DNA from: an uncultured Aquimarina sp.
GTDB lineage: Bacteria > Bacteroidota > Bacteroidia > Flavobacteriales > Flavobacteriaceae
Direction of reading: 5' to 3'
DNA: 64,000 nucleotides
NCBI RefSeq assembly: GCF_947495315.1
Contig: NZ_CANLYD010000018.1
Location: 62,001-126,000, forward strand
Part shown: piece after piece, positions 34,800 through 44,165 of the stretch
Layout of the letters: every line of letters starts with the position of its first letter
Position numbering within the stretch: position 1 is the first letter of the stretch
Made by a program: the position numbers and the translations under genes
Notes under the pieces: generated by a model
Databases searched by the model: none
What the model was told of the DNA's origin: nothing
Seen by the model: only the letters and a program-made list of their open reading frames with translations

Positions 34800-34982
34800 A
34801 TGGAAAATCAAAAAAAACAGAAATCCTGGTCAAAAAGAAAGTTTGCGGATTTCCAAAACAAGTATCGTCGATCTTCTAATTTCGGGTATGGATCCAAGAG
34901 AGATAAATTTGCTATCGCAGGTAATGGTGAACTATCCGTTTCCGGAAACAAGAATACAGGTGATAAGGATGCTACCAGCTAA
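34800..34982 (+). CDS. Possible small basic protein
   Basis: A 60-residue frame (M-E-N-Q-K-K-Q-K-S-W-S-K-R-K start, Gly/Ser-rich end) that fits exactly into the gap between YceI and the convergent MFS gene, ending 3 bases before the stop of the latter. The composition is protein-like, unlike typical chance frames here, but I recognise no family. An overlapping frame at 34843 is less plausible. Confidence 0.4.
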   Translation: MENQKKQKSWSKRKFADFQNKYRRSSNFGYGSKRDKFAIAGNGELSVSGNKNTGDKDATS

Positions 34983-34985
34983 AAG

Positions 34986-36209
34986 CTATTGTTTCACTTT
35001 TCTCATGGAAGCTTTTAGATATAGTAGAATCCCAATAGAAATTGCTGCACAAATCGAGAAACCTAAAAATAACGGTAGCGCAGTATTTTCAACATATCTT
35101 CCTATGTAAGTACTGATAGGAACGGCCATTATTGTGCTTATAAATCCCGTTAATGCGGCTGCTATTCCTGCAATATGGCCTACTGGTTCCATAGCCAAAG
35201 CTCTTAAGTTTCCGAATAAAAATCCTATCGAAAAAAATTGCAATCCAAAGAAAATCAACAGTATAACTACACTAGGGTTTGTATCTCCATAAAACAAGAC
35301 AATATATAATAATGAAATACCAAAGAATGCGTATAATGAAATAGAAACTAGTTTTTCCATTCCATATTTTAGGACCAATGTGCCATTCAAAAAAGTAGCA
35401 GTACCAATAGAGATTGCCAATAATGCAAAAATATAGGGGAACTCATCTTTGAGCTGATATTGCTGTTCAAAAATTTGTTGAGAGCTACTAAGGTACACCA
35501 AAAAAGAACCTACTATAAAACCAGAAATAAGGGTGTAACCGATGGTGTTTTTATACTTTGCTAATTCTTTAACTCCATCTATAAAAATATGAGAAGAAAA
35601 CTTAATTCGTTTAGAAATTTCTAAGGTTTCGGTTTGTCGTTTCCAAAACCAAAAGGATACTAATCCACTAAATACTAACTGAATATAAAATATTGCTTGC
35701 CAATTATAATGATCTAATACGGATTTTCCTAAAGCTGGAGCAATGATAGGAACTAAAATAAAAACCACAGTGATAAATGACATGATACGCGCCATATAAT
35801 CACCACTATAAATATCTCGAATCATAGCAATAGCAATCGTTCTGGGAGCAGAAAGTCCAATACCTTGTAGAACTCTTCCAGCTATCATTACGCTAAGACT
35901 AGTAGCGTTAATACACATAAAACTAGCAATAATAAAGAGTGTAAAACCCATATAAACTACAGGTTTTCTGCCAATACTATCCGAAATAGGACCGAAAATA
36001 AGCGGACCTATACCAAGACCTAAAAAAATCATAGTAATCAATAATTGATTGTCCGCTAATTCGGTTGTACCAATATTAATTCCTATAATATCTAATGCAG
36101 GTAATAGTGCATCAATCGCCAAAGCCACAATAGACATCAACGACGCCATTAGTACAATAAATTCTAACTGTGCGTATTTCTTTTTGAGCATCCGGCAAAA
36201 GTAGCTCAT
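34986..36209 (-). CDS. MFS multidrug exporter, Bcr/CflA type
   Basis: A 407-residue inner-membrane protein with 12 predicted helices. Loop 2-3 has the MFS motif G-P-I-S-D-S-I-G-R-K-P-V, and motif C-like sequence A-P-R-T-I-A-I-A-M follows in helix 4-5, as in the Bcr/CflA family (drug/H+ antiport). First Met at 36209 is used; M7 (36191, M-L-K-K-K-Y) is an equally likely start. Stand-alone gene. Confidence 0.85.
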   Translation of the reverse strand: MSYFCRMLKKKYAQLEFIVLMASLMSIVALAIDALLPALDIIGINIGTTELADNQLLITMIFLGLGIGPLIFGPISDSIGRKPVVYMGFTLFIIASFMCINATSLSVMIAGRVLQGIGLSAPRTIAIAMIRDIYSGDYMARIMSFITVVFILVPIIAPALGKSVLDHYNWQAIFYIQLVFSGLVSFWFWKRQTETLEISKRIKFSSHIFIDGVKELAKYKNTIGYTLISGFIVGSFLVYLSSSQQIFEQQYQLKDEFPYIFALLAISIGTATFLNGTLVLKYGMEKLVSISLYAFFGISLLYIVLFYGDTNPSVVILLIFFGLQFFSIGFLFGNLRALAMEPVGHIAGIAAALTGFISTIMAVPISTYIGRYVENTALPLFLGFSICAAISIGILLYLKASMRKVKQ

Positions 36210-36446
36210 TTAGCAATACAGTCTAATATTCATCATTGCTATTTAACCTTTATTTAGTAGCTGAGTTTAGGTCGATACTTCTTTAGAATTCGTAAGTGGT
36301 TTTTTAGAATACGCTGGAAATAGAGCCTCCTACAATTCCAAAACTTACAAAAATAGAGATGACCAATGCAATATTGAAGAATAAAATTCGTAAATTACGG
36401 TATAGAAATTGATAGTTAAACTATTGTAAAACAAAAAGATAGATAG

Positions 36447-37016
36447 ATGAGGATTTTAGTTTTTATGTTAATCATATGCGGTATGTTGATTGGATGTAAT
36501 AGTGTAAAAAAAACAATAGAACCAACTGCAAAAAGTGAAGCTTTAGAAGCAATGATTACCAAGAAGGCATTTACTATAGAATCAGATTGGTTGTATCCGC
36601 AGCCGACAGCCAGTATGAACGCTATTGCTAACAGTGGATTACTTCCTCTAGGAAGTACAACGAATAGTATTAATCTTATAGGAAATCCGAATTATGTAAA
36701 AATTTACGGAGATAGTATTGCAATGGATTTACCGTTTTATGGGGAACGACAATTAGCTGGACAATATGGTGGCAATGATGGGGGTATCGTTTTTAAAGGA
36801 ATACCGGATCGGTATCAAGTAACAAAAGATGAAAAAAGACAACGACATATGATCAAGTTTTCGGTAAGGAATCATAGTGAATCTTATCGAGTGATTATTA
36901 CATTATACCCTAATTGGGATAGCAGTATTACTATCAATAGCTCTCATCTAACATCAATTCGATACAGAGGAACTGTATCTGTACCAGAAACTGATGGTGC
37001 TGTCGTGATAAATTAA
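36447..37016 (+). CDS. DUF4251 lipoprotein
   Basis: A 189-residue lipoprotein (lipobox L-I-G-C17). The domain begins with F-T-I-E-S-D-W-L-Y-P-Q-P, contains V-K-I-Y-G-D-S-I-A-M-D-L-P-F-Y-G-E-R and G-G-I-V-F-K-G-I, and closes with I-T-I-N-S-S-H-L-T-S-I-R-Y-R-G-T-V, the DUF4251 pattern. Such proteins are common in Bacteroidota envelopes with no known role. Stand-alone. Confidence 0.82.
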   Translation: MRILVFMLIICGMLIGCNSVKKTIEPTAKSEALEAMITKKAFTIESDWLYPQPTASMNAIANSGLLPLGSTTNSINLIGNPNYVKIYGDSIAMDLPFYGERQLAGQYGGNDGGIVFKGIPDRYQVTKDEKRQRHMIKFSVRNHSESYRVIITLYPNWDSSITINSSHLTSIRYRGTVSVPETDGAVVIN

Positions 37017-37132
37017 TTGTTAGTTATTAGATTTTTTGAATCAAGTATTGGATAAGTAAACTGCTTATTTGTTAGTAAAACTCTGTTTTGAAAAGTTGCA
37101 TAGCAATACATTCAAAATAGATAGTTGAACTA

Positions 37133-37234
37133 ATCCCGCTTTTTCAGCGGGATCTCAGGTTTAATACCTCGAAACTTGCTTCGGAATTTTAAAACTATTT
37201 TCCATTGAATACCTTGTATGCTTGCATCGAGGTA
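37133..37234. repeat. Two intergenic palindromes between DUF4251 and TPR genes
   Basis: ATCCCGCT (37133-37140) / AGCGGGAT (37146-37153) is a perfect 8-bp hairpin with a five-base loop. A second inverted repeat follows: TACCTCGA (37165-37172) / TCGAGGTA (37227-37234). The first may terminate the DUF4251 transcript although no T tract follows; the second looks like a dispersed repeat. Confidence 0.45.
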
Positions 37235-37304
37235 GTTATTTGTTCATATTTAAAAAAGAAGGGAAGTAGTAGGTAAGTATTTCCTAATGCAATTTACTAG
37301 AAAC

Positions 37305-38150
37305 TTAGAAGCTGTTCTGTAGATCCTCAATGTCTTCAATGTAAGTTTGATAAAATTCTTCTACATAAGGTCTTCTACTATTATATCCTTGCGATAAAAG
37401 TTCTTTTGATGTTTTTAGCAGAGTCAAAATTTCTGAAGGTTTTTTATTAAGAGCCCTCATCGTTTTTGCCTTCCAATAAAAAAGATCAGCATTTTTGTTA
37501 TTCTTTATTCCTAAATCAAATTTTTCCAGTGCTTTTTCTAAATCACCAGTTTCAAAATAAGTAATGCCATAGTACATAAAAGCTCTACTTTCTATATAAT
37601 TTAAGTCTCCGGATTTTGACTCGTGTTCAAAAAACTTTTCGAAATACTCCCGAGCTTTAGGGTATTCTTTTTTCATCATATAGGCTATACCTCTCATAAA
37701 GTCAATATTCTCGGACTGTGGATAATCTACAAAATTTGGAGTAAGCGCATCTAATTCATCAAAATCTTTAATAGCATTATCATAATCTCTATAAAAATAT
37801 AAATATAAATATCCTCGATATCCTTGCCAAGACTCTGGATCAAGTGATACGGCTTTGGCATATTTCTTCATCGCCTCAGTATTGATGCCTCTTTTTACTC
37901 TAGAAGCACCCATTTCTCTATACGAATCAGAAAAAGTAGCATCCATATTTGTAGCTTCTTCAATTAAAAAATGTTCTTCGGGAGAACCTTGATAGTAGGA
38001 GCCATGCAATCCTTCTATAAACTGTTTAGCATATTTTTTTGACTCCGCTTCATCAAACTCTTTTTTATATAATTCTGGTTGTTTAGCACAAGAACTCATC
38101 AACCACAAACTACAAAGAACACTACGGTAAAATATCTTGAATCTCTCCAT
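37305..38150 (-). CDS. TPR-repeat lipoprotein
   Basis: A 281-residue lipoprotein with a lipobox M-S-S-C21. The rest is alpha-helical with at least four TPR-like units (for example A-M-K-K-Y-A-K-A-V-S-L-D-P, D-N-A-I-K-D-F-D-E-L, Y-P-K-A-R-E-Y-F-E-K-F, L-E-K-A-L-E-K-F-D-L-G), a protein-interaction scaffold. Its start overlaps the end of the upstream gene (38122-39249) by 29 bases, so the two are translated together and may work as a pair. Function unknown. Confidence 0.8.
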   Translation of the reverse strand: MERFKIFYRSVLCSLWLMSSCAKQPELYKKEFDEAESKKYAKQFIEGLHGSYYQGSPEEHFLIEEATNMDATFSDSYREMGASRVKRGINTEAMKKYAKAVSLDPESWQGYRGYLYLYFYRDYDNAIKDFDELDALTPNFVDYPQSENIDFMRGIAYMMKKEYPKAREYFEKFFEHESKSGDLNYIESRAFMYYGITYFETGDLEKALEKFDLGIKNNKNADLFYWKAKTMRALNKKPSEILTLLKTSKELLSQGYNSRRPYVEEFYQTYIEDIEDLQNSF

Positions 38151-39249
38151 TTTTTAAAATAAAAGTTACATAGAAATATGAATCTCTCTTTTTGTTTCTG
38201 ATGATGACTGGTTTCCATTGTTTCACACCAGAAAGAATGTCATACAAATGCGCTATTGTTTCCTTAGAGAACTGTTTCTTATTATAATCAAAATCGGCCG
38301 ATTCATCAGTTACGAATTTACCGGCAATACCTTTACAGTTAATAACAAATCTAAAGGTTAAGTATCCTGATTCATTATTTAATTTGTTAGTGTCCAGTTT
38401 ACTGTATATCAGCTTTTTTAGATTACCTTTTCCACCAATAAATCCTGCACGATCATTTCCGCCATTATAGTAATCAGCAATTAATTTATGAGGCAAGCAA
38501 AGAGCTAATTCTTTATCTTTATCAATAGTCTTATCAAAGTTGATGTAGCCAACACGTTGTATACCGTGTTTGGACCGTTTATCAAATTCTGAAGGTAATA
38601 GTTGTTCTACCAAAATTCTTTCTACGACATCCTTATCTGTAATAAGAGTAGATGAATACAATCCCAAATCTTGAACATAAATGCTACGAGAACGTAATTG
38701 TAGAGTATCTCTAAAGATTTTTCCAAAAGCAGTAATGTTGGCGGTATTTTGCTCTACTATTTTAGCGGGTTTGTTTTGTATGATAGTGTCTTTAATCATC
38801 GTAGTAGACTGATGAATATCTCTAGACAAAGAATCTTTATTTTTCAGATTTGCTTTATAATGAACTGTATCTTTTCCAAAGGTTGCATAAGTCATTGTTC
38901 TATCATCAGGATAGTAAGCTATTAATGTATCAGCTAAAAAATATCGTTCATAATTAATTTCTATAATATCTTTACCTTCAATTCTAAACTGTTTGGATGA
39001 TTGTAATTGATAGGAAGGGCTATATCTTTCTTTACGATAGATAGAATCATTAATTTTTTCAATCAAAGAATAATCAAGAATAGTTTTTTTACTCTGTTGA
39101 TTTTTTGGATAGATGTTTACGTAGTATTTGTTGATAATACCATTATTACCGCCACCTTGAGGGATAAAAAAGCGCTCAATACTGTCTGAGGTCTCATTAC
39201 AGGAATAACAGATAACACATAAAAAGAATAGAAGTAATTTGTGATTCAT
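38122..39249 (-). CDS. Lipoprotein of unknown function with TonB-like C-terminal domain
   Basis: A 375-residue protein with lipobox I-C-Y-S-C17. The middle is a Lys/Asp-rich beta protein; the last 80 residues (L-T-F-R-F-V-I-N-C-K-G-I-A-G-K-F, then I-L-S-G-V-K-Q-W-K-P-V and F-Y-V-T-F-I-L-K-N-G) resemble the TonB C-terminal fold seen in many Bacteroidota proteins. There is no N-terminal TonB helix. First gene of a two-gene operon with the TPR lipoprotein. Role unknown. Confidence 0.6.
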   Translation of the reverse strand: MNHKLLLFFLCVICYSCNETSDSIERFFIPQGGGNNGIINKYYVNIYPKNQQSKKTILDYSLIEKINDSIYRKERYSPSYQLQSSKQFRIEGKDIIEINYERYFLADTLIAYYPDDRTMTYATFGKDTVHYKANLKNKDSLSRDIHQSTTMIKDTIIQNKPAKIVEQNTANITAFGKIFRDTLQLRSRSIYVQDLGLYSSTLITDKDVVERILVEQLLPSEFDKRSKHGIQRVGYINFDKTIDKDKELALCLPHKLIADYYNGGNDRAGFIGGKGNLKKLIYSKLDTNKLNNESGYLTFRFVINCKGIAGKFVTDESADFDYNKKQFSKETIAHLYDILSGVKQWKPVIIRNKKRDSYFYVTFILKNGEIQDILP

Positions 39250-39287
39250 TTAGTTCGTAATGGTTCTGCAATAAAGGTAACTTAATT

Positions 39288-40187
39288 TTATGAATACAAA
39301 ATCAAAAACACACCGATCATAATACCGAAGAGAGGAATCAATTTTTTTCTCTTATTCTTTTCTTTAAAGACCAACCCGCCAATAACCACAGCAATTAGTA
39401 TTTGACTACGTTTTATCGCAGATAATAACATAATTAGTGCCTCAGGATCTTGAAGCGCTTTAAAATAAAAATAGTCTGCGGCCTGCAGTAAAACACCAAC
39501 TGCGACAATAGTCCAACGCCAGGTAAACTTTTTTCGCTTTTCTGAATTGTTAAACCACGTTAATGATAAAATCACTAACAGTATTAAAACAGTATACCAA
39601 CAAAACCAAAATTGTAAGGTTTGCGGATTTAGCGTTAAACTCTGAATTAAGAATTTATCATATAAACCACTTGATGCTCCTAAAAATGTAGCGCCAATAA
39701 TGGCAAATATCCATTTATTTCTTTTAAAATTGATTCCTTCTTTTTTACCTATTTTAGAGTATAGTACTACTGAAAATATGATAAGAAAAAAACCGATCCA
39801 CTGCAGCAGGTTAGGTTTTTCTTGGTAAATCAAAATTGCACCGATAAAAGTAAAAAAAGGTCCCGCAGAACGTATGGGTGTTACAATGGTTATTGGTAAA
39901 TGTTTTAAGGCTTGATATGCCAAAACCCATGATGAAGTCATGATCATTGATTTTATAAAGATAAAACCATGAGTTTTCCAGGAGATACTAGTAATATGAA
40001 ACCCTATTTCCTTAGTATATTCTGGAAAATATAGCGAACCAATAAAAAACGGAAGAAGTAATAAAAACCCTGAACCTATGGTTCCTAAAAGTACAGGAAA
40101 GACTTCATTTCCTTGTACAGCATGTTTTTTACACAGGTTATGTAATCCTAAAAAAAGTGCGGCTAATAAACCTAAATACATCCACAT
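39288..40187 (-). CDS. EamA/DMT family transporter
   Basis: A 299-residue inner-membrane protein with ten predicted helices in two EamA repeats. P-I-T-I-V-T-P-I-R-S-A-G-P-F-F-T and the matching segment L-I-M-L-L-S-A-I-K-R-S-Q-I-L-I-A-V-V-I-G-G-L-V-F-K-E are the family landmarks around helices 3-4 and 8-9. Substrate unknown. It is followed by the overlapping lipoprotein pair on the same strand but separated by 38 bases. Confidence 0.82.
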   Translation of the reverse strand: MWMYLGLLAALFLGLHNLCKKHAVQGNEVFPVLLGTIGSGFLLLLPFFIGSLYFPEYTKEIGFHITSISWKTHGFIFIKSMIMTSSWVLAYQALKHLPITIVTPIRSAGPFFTFIGAILIYQEKPNLLQWIGFFLIIFSVVLYSKIGKKEGINFKRNKWIFAIIGATFLGASSGLYDKFLIQSLTLNPQTLQFWFCWYTVLILLVILSLTWFNNSEKRKKFTWRWTIVAVGVLLQAADYFYFKALQDPEALIMLLSAIKRSQILIAVVIGGLVFKEKNKRKKLIPLFGIMIGVFLILYS

Positions 40188-40309
40188 GCCGCGAATATAG
40201 TTTTTTAAGCTATTTTGTAATTATAATATCGAAATTATCTTTTAAAATTACCTTGAATTCCTTCTTTGTATTTTTGATTACAACCTACGTTTTATGACTA
40301 TAGAATCTA

Positions 40310-40340
40310 TTGAATTTTTAGTAAGATAGTTATATATTTG
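40310..40340 (+). promoter_or_regulatory. Promoter of the first AraC-type regulator gene
   Basis: TTG at 40310-40312, a 20-base spacer and TATATTTG at 40333-40340: a full match to the Bacteroidota -33/-7 promoter. The predicted transcript starts near 40344, 13 bases before the ATG. Confidence 0.65.
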
Positions 40341-40356
40341 AGCCTAAAATACATGT

Positions 40357-41412
40357 ATGTCTTTCAATAATCCATTACTGTTTTTTATTTGTGCGATAGG
40401 TGTTTTTAATGGATTTTTGGTAAGTTTTTATTTTCTTTTTTTGAGTAAACAAAAACGAGTTCAGAACCTGTTTTTCGGATTATTAGTGTTGATGCTAAGC
40501 CTTCGTATTGGTAAATCTGTATACATTATTTTTACTCCTGTTGAAGAAAAAGATTTATTAATTCCTCAGTTAGGTTTATCAGCTTGTTTCTTGATTGGAG
40601 TCTCATTGTTTTACTATTTAAAATCTTCAGTAATCAATTCGAAACAAGTTTTAAATTCCTGGAAAATACACTTTTCGATATTATTTTTAATTGTACTTGT
40701 TGTAGGTGTTCTCAAGCCTTATGAATCGAATGTATATTTTTGGCATACGTATTTTATACATTTTATTTATCTCGTTTGGGGAGTGTACCTTTTTCTTTCG
40801 GGTTATGTTTTACGATATATTTTTAAGAAAATAGCAAGTAATACTCAAAAATGCACTACTGCAGAACTTTGGTTAGTAGCTGTATTTATTGGTAATATAC
40901 TTATTTTTATTGCCTATATGATTGGTTATTTCTATTTATACCTGATAGGAACGATTACTTTTTCCGTAGTATTTTATGCATTGTTATTCTTTTTTCTGTT
41001 TAAAAAAAATAGAGAAACTATTTTCCAAGATATCCCTGAAAAATATAGTGCTAAAAAGATCCATGCAAAAGAGGCACAGTTTTTAATTGAACAATTGAAT
41101 ACGCTCATGCAGGAAAAAGAACTATATAAAGAAAGTGATATTAAGTTACACTATGTAGCTAAGAATATACATATTTCTACCCATAAATTATCCCAATTAT
41201 TAAATGATAACTTAGGAAAAAGTTTTGCATCGTTTATTAATGACCATAGAATAGAAGAAGCAAAACGATTATTAATAAGTAATAACCAGTTTACATTAGA
41301 AACTATCGGTTTTGAAGCAGGATTCTCTTCCAAATCAAACTTTTACGCTACTTTCAAGAAAGTGGTTGGTAAGACTCCTTCAGAATTTCAAAAGCAATTT
41401 TCTCAAGAATAA
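40357..41412 (+). CDS. Membrane-anchored AraC-family regulator, module copy 1
   Basis: A 351-residue protein: six to seven transmembrane helices (residues about 5-220), then a cytoplasmic AraC-type DNA-binding domain (about 250-350) with two helix-turn-helix units (L-H-Y-V-A-K-N-I-H-I-S-T-H-K-L-S-Q and L-E-T-I-G-F-E-A-G-F-S-S-K-S-N-F-Y-A-T-F-K-K). This architecture suggests a sensor embedded in the inner membrane. A paralogue with the same layout is at 48221; each is followed by a small NTF2-like secreted protein gene. Confidence 0.88.
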   Translation: MSFNNPLLFFICAIGVFNGFLVSFYFLFLSKQKRVQNLFFGLLVLMLSLRIGKSVYIIFTPVEEKDLLIPQLGLSACFLIGVSLFYYLKSSVINSKQVLNSWKIHFSILFLIVLVVGVLKPYESNVYFWHTYFIHFIYLVWGVYLFLSGYVLRYIFKKIASNTQKCTTAELWLVAVFIGNILIFIAYMIGYFYLYLIGTITFSVVFYALLFFFLFKKNRETIFQDIPEKYSAKKIHAKEAQFLIEQLNTLMQEKELYKESDIKLHYVAKNIHISTHKLSQLLNDNLGKSFASFINDHRIEEAKRLLISNNQFTLETIGFEAGFSSKSNFYATFKKVVGKTPSEFQKQFSQE

Positions 41413-41509
41413 TATTCCAATTTTATAATTCTGGACACCTAAATTATAACCTATCATTTTAAATTAATGTCATTTTAAGAGGTTTGAATAAACTTTTAAA
41501 TCTTTTATT

Positions 41510-41941
41510 ATGAAATCATATGTATTTGCATTCATACTTGTATGTATTGTTCAAATTTCTAACGCACAATCTGAAACTTCACTTATTGAAAAAACACTTC
41601 AGAACTATATTGATGGGAGTTCTTATAACAAGATCCCTCAATTAGAAAGTGCATTTACCGAAGACGCTACACTTTATCTAACCACCAAGGATGGTTTGTT
41701 TAAACGATTCACTCCTACAGAATATTCTGGTTTTTTCAAGAATAAAGCCCTTGGAACTTTTAATGGACGTTACGGAAAAATTCTGGCAATAGAAATTGTA
41801 AAAGATATAGCGACGGCGAAGGTTGAGATTTCTTTTCCAGAAAGAGGGATGTTATATATAGATCTTTTCTTACTGAAAAAGAAAAATGAAGCCTGGAAAA
41901 TTATTAGCAAAACTGCCACTAGAGTTGATGAAAATAAATAA
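41510..41941 (+). CDS. Small exported NTF2-like protein (lumazine-binding type), module copy 1
   Basis: A 143-residue protein with a signal peptide ending near I-S-N-A-Q. The mature part is an NTF2-like fold: L-Q-N-Y-I-D-G-S at the first helix, A-F-T-E-D-A-T-L-Y-L, and a C-terminal strand pair ending L-K-K-K-N-E-A-W-K-I-I-S-K. Members of this putative lumazine-binding family follow AraC regulators in flavobacteria. It shares its layout with the product of 49397. The DUF5916 gene starts one base after its stop. Confidence 0.75.
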   Translation: MKSYVFAFILVCIVQISNAQSETSLIEKTLQNYIDGSSYNKIPQLESAFTEDATLYLTTKDGLFKRFTPTEYSGFFKNKALGTFNGRYGKILAIEIVKDIATAKVEISFPERGMLYIDLFLLKKKNEAWKIISKTATRVDENK

Positions 41942-41942
41942 G

Positions 41943-44102
41943 ATGAAGCATTACATTCTACTCCTAATAACAGTAGTATCAACATCTTTATTTGCTCAAG
42001 ATTCAGTCATTAGGTTCATAGATACTACCATCGAGATTGATGGAGAAATAGATGAAAATGTTTGGCAGCAAGTGCCTGGATACACTAATTTTTATAATTA
42101 TTTACCTACTGATGAGGGTATTGCAGAAAATCAAACTTCTGTAAAGCTATTTCATAATGGTGTCTATTTATTCGTAAGTGCTATTTATAATGATACTACA
42201 GAAAAGACGCAAGTAAGTACTTTGAAAAGGGATGTGCCAATTGGTTTGAGTGATGGTTTTGTGCTAGTTTTAGATACCCAAAACCAAGAACAGAATGCTT
42301 CTTTTTTTGCTTTAAATTCTTTAGGTAATCAAACTGATGGTTTGATAGGCAGGAACAGTGAAGGATACGCAATGAACTTTAACTGGAATACTGTATGGAA
42401 ATCTCAGGCATTGCTAAACGGTACAAAAAAACAATACGAAATGGCCATACCCCTAAAATCACTAAACTACAATACTAATAACGCTGTTTTTGGGGTTCAG
42501 TTTTATGTTCGTGATATCAAGAATAATTCTTGGACTATTTTTAAAAATGTAAAAAGGAATTATTCGAATTTTGATTTGCGATTTACTGAAAAATTTATCG
42601 TGGAGAATCTACCGAATAAAGCACCTTCAAAATTTACCGTAACTCCTTCAATTACCACGAACTATCAAAAAGACATTCTAGAGGATGAAGAAATAAAGAC
42701 ATTCACACCAAGCTTAGATGTACAATATAATGTAACATCATCTTTAAAATTGGACCTAACGATAAATCCAGATTTTTCTCAAATTGACGTGGATCAACAA
42801 GTAACCAATTTATCTCGTTTCTCCATTTTTTTTCCTGAACAAAGAAACTTCTTTTTAGAGAATAGTGATTTGTTTTCAAGTTTAGGAGTTTTTGGAGTTA
42901 ATCCTTTTTATTCGAGAAGAATAGGAGCAGGTAGTGGTATTCAATTTGGGGTAAAACTCTCTGGGAATGTAGCTCCAAAAACCAGAATAGGTCTATTGAA
43001 TGTACAAACGAGTAAAGAGGAAGAAATAGCCTCACAAAATTATGGAGTACTAGTTACAGAACAACAAGTAACAAAAAACATTACAACAACCGGATACTTT
43101 ATTAATAGACAGGAAACGGATAAACTAGAATTTATTGATGACTACAATAGGGTAGCAGGCTTAAATTTACGATATACTTCCGAGAATAATAAATGGATAG
43201 GTGAAGCGAATTATAGTACAAGTTTTAGCGATGGAATTTCTAAAAACACTAGTTTTTATAATACAGGTATATCTTATAATAAGCGAGGGTTAAATTGGAA
43301 TACTTCTATAAAAAAGGTAGAAGAAAACTATACGACGGATGTTGGGTTTACTCCAAGATTATTTAATTATGACGCTATTAATGATGTTCAAATACGAGAA
43401 GGTTATATTCAAACATCCTCCGGTATAGAATATGAAGCTTTTTATAAAACATCGAACCTCATAAATTCCATTCGTTTTGCAAATTATGGTCTTAATAATT
43501 ATTTTGATGAAAGTGGTAGATTGACACAGTCGCAAAACTTCTTCAATTCGGCTATTTTCTTTAAAAATTTGTCTGCGGTATATTTTGTACTTAACTATGA
43601 TTATATAGATCTAAAATATGGTTTTGATCCTTTAGGAAACGGCAATTCATTAATACCAGATATTTATCGCTTTGGGATTTTAAAAATAGGATATAATTCA
43701 GCCAATAACCAAGCATTTCGATATCGTGTTAACCTACAAAGAGGAACTTATTATAATGGACAACGAACCGCTGGTGGCGCTTATCTTAATTACCAATTAT
43801 TACCTTTTGCTAATGTAGAACTATCCTATGATGTAAACTCCATTGATTTACCGGAGCTTGGTAAAGAAACGTTTCATTTAGCACGTTTTACTGGACAAGT
43901 GTTTTTTAGTAATAGGATAAATTGGACTACCTATGTACAATATAATACTCAAGGAGATAACTTCAATATTAACAGTAGGTTACAATGGGAGTACAAACCT
44001 TTATCATACGTATATCTAGTAGTTACTAATAACTATAATAAACGTATAGAGTCTGAAAATTGGGGAGTAGCTTTTAAAATTAATTATAGATTAGATTTTT
44101 GA
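41943..44102 (+). CDS. DUF5916 outer-membrane protein with N-terminal CBM9-like domain
   Basis: A 719-residue protein with a signal peptide (M-K-H-Y-I-L-L-L...F-A-Q). The first 200 residues are a CBM9-like sandwich (I-E-I-D-G-E-I-D-E-N-V-W), and the rest is the DUF5916 beta-barrel domain, recognised by L-T-I-N-P-D-F-S-Q-I-D-V-D-Q-Q-V and R-F-S-I-F-F-P-E-Q-R-N-F-F-L-E-N. Such proteins are presumed outer-membrane barrels linked to carbohydrate or peptide processing. The ATG at 41943 is chosen; it lies one base past the stop of the NTF2-like gene, so they are co-transcribed. Confidence 0.87.
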   Translation: MKHYILLLITVVSTSLFAQDSVIRFIDTTIEIDGEIDENVWQQVPGYTNFYNYLPTDEGIAENQTSVKLFHNGVYLFVSAIYNDTTEKTQVSTLKRDVPIGLSDGFVLVLDTQNQEQNASFFALNSLGNQTDGLIGRNSEGYAMNFNWNTVWKSQALLNGTKKQYEMAIPLKSLNYNTNNAVFGVQFYVRDIKNNSWTIFKNVKRNYSNFDLRFTEKFIVENLPNKAPSKFTVTPSITTNYQKDILEDEEIKTFTPSLDVQYNVTSSLKLDLTINPDFSQIDVDQQVTNLSRFSIFFPEQRNFFLENSDLFSSLGVFGVNPFYSRRIGAGSGIQFGVKLSGNVAPKTRIGLLNVQTSKEEEIASQNYGVLVTEQQVTKNITTTGYFINRQETDKLEFIDDYNRVAGLNLRYTSENNKWIGEANYSTSFSDGISKNTSFYNTGISYNKRGLNWNTSIKKVEENYTTDVGFTPRLFNYDAINDVQIREGYIQTSSGIEYEAFYKTSNLINSIRFANYGLNNYFDESGRLTQSQNFFNSAIFFKNLSAVYFVLNYDYIDLKYGFDPLGNGNSLIPDIYRFGILKIGYNSANNQAFRYRVNLQRGTYYNGQRTAGGAYLNYQLLPFANVELSYDVNSIDLPELGKETFHLARFTGQVFFSNRINWTTYVQYNTQGDNFNINSRLQWEYKPLSYVYLVVTNNYNKRIESENWGVAFKINYRLDF

Positions 44103-44165
44103 TAAATAATAGAGGAGAAGACAACATAATCCATATAAAGGTCATTTCACATTATCACCCATATT

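Noticed and set aside
36310..36420. Short minus-strand hydrophobic frame with a possible membrane segment
   Set aside because: It has a stop immediately upstream and no usable start codon, so it is not a gene as it stands.
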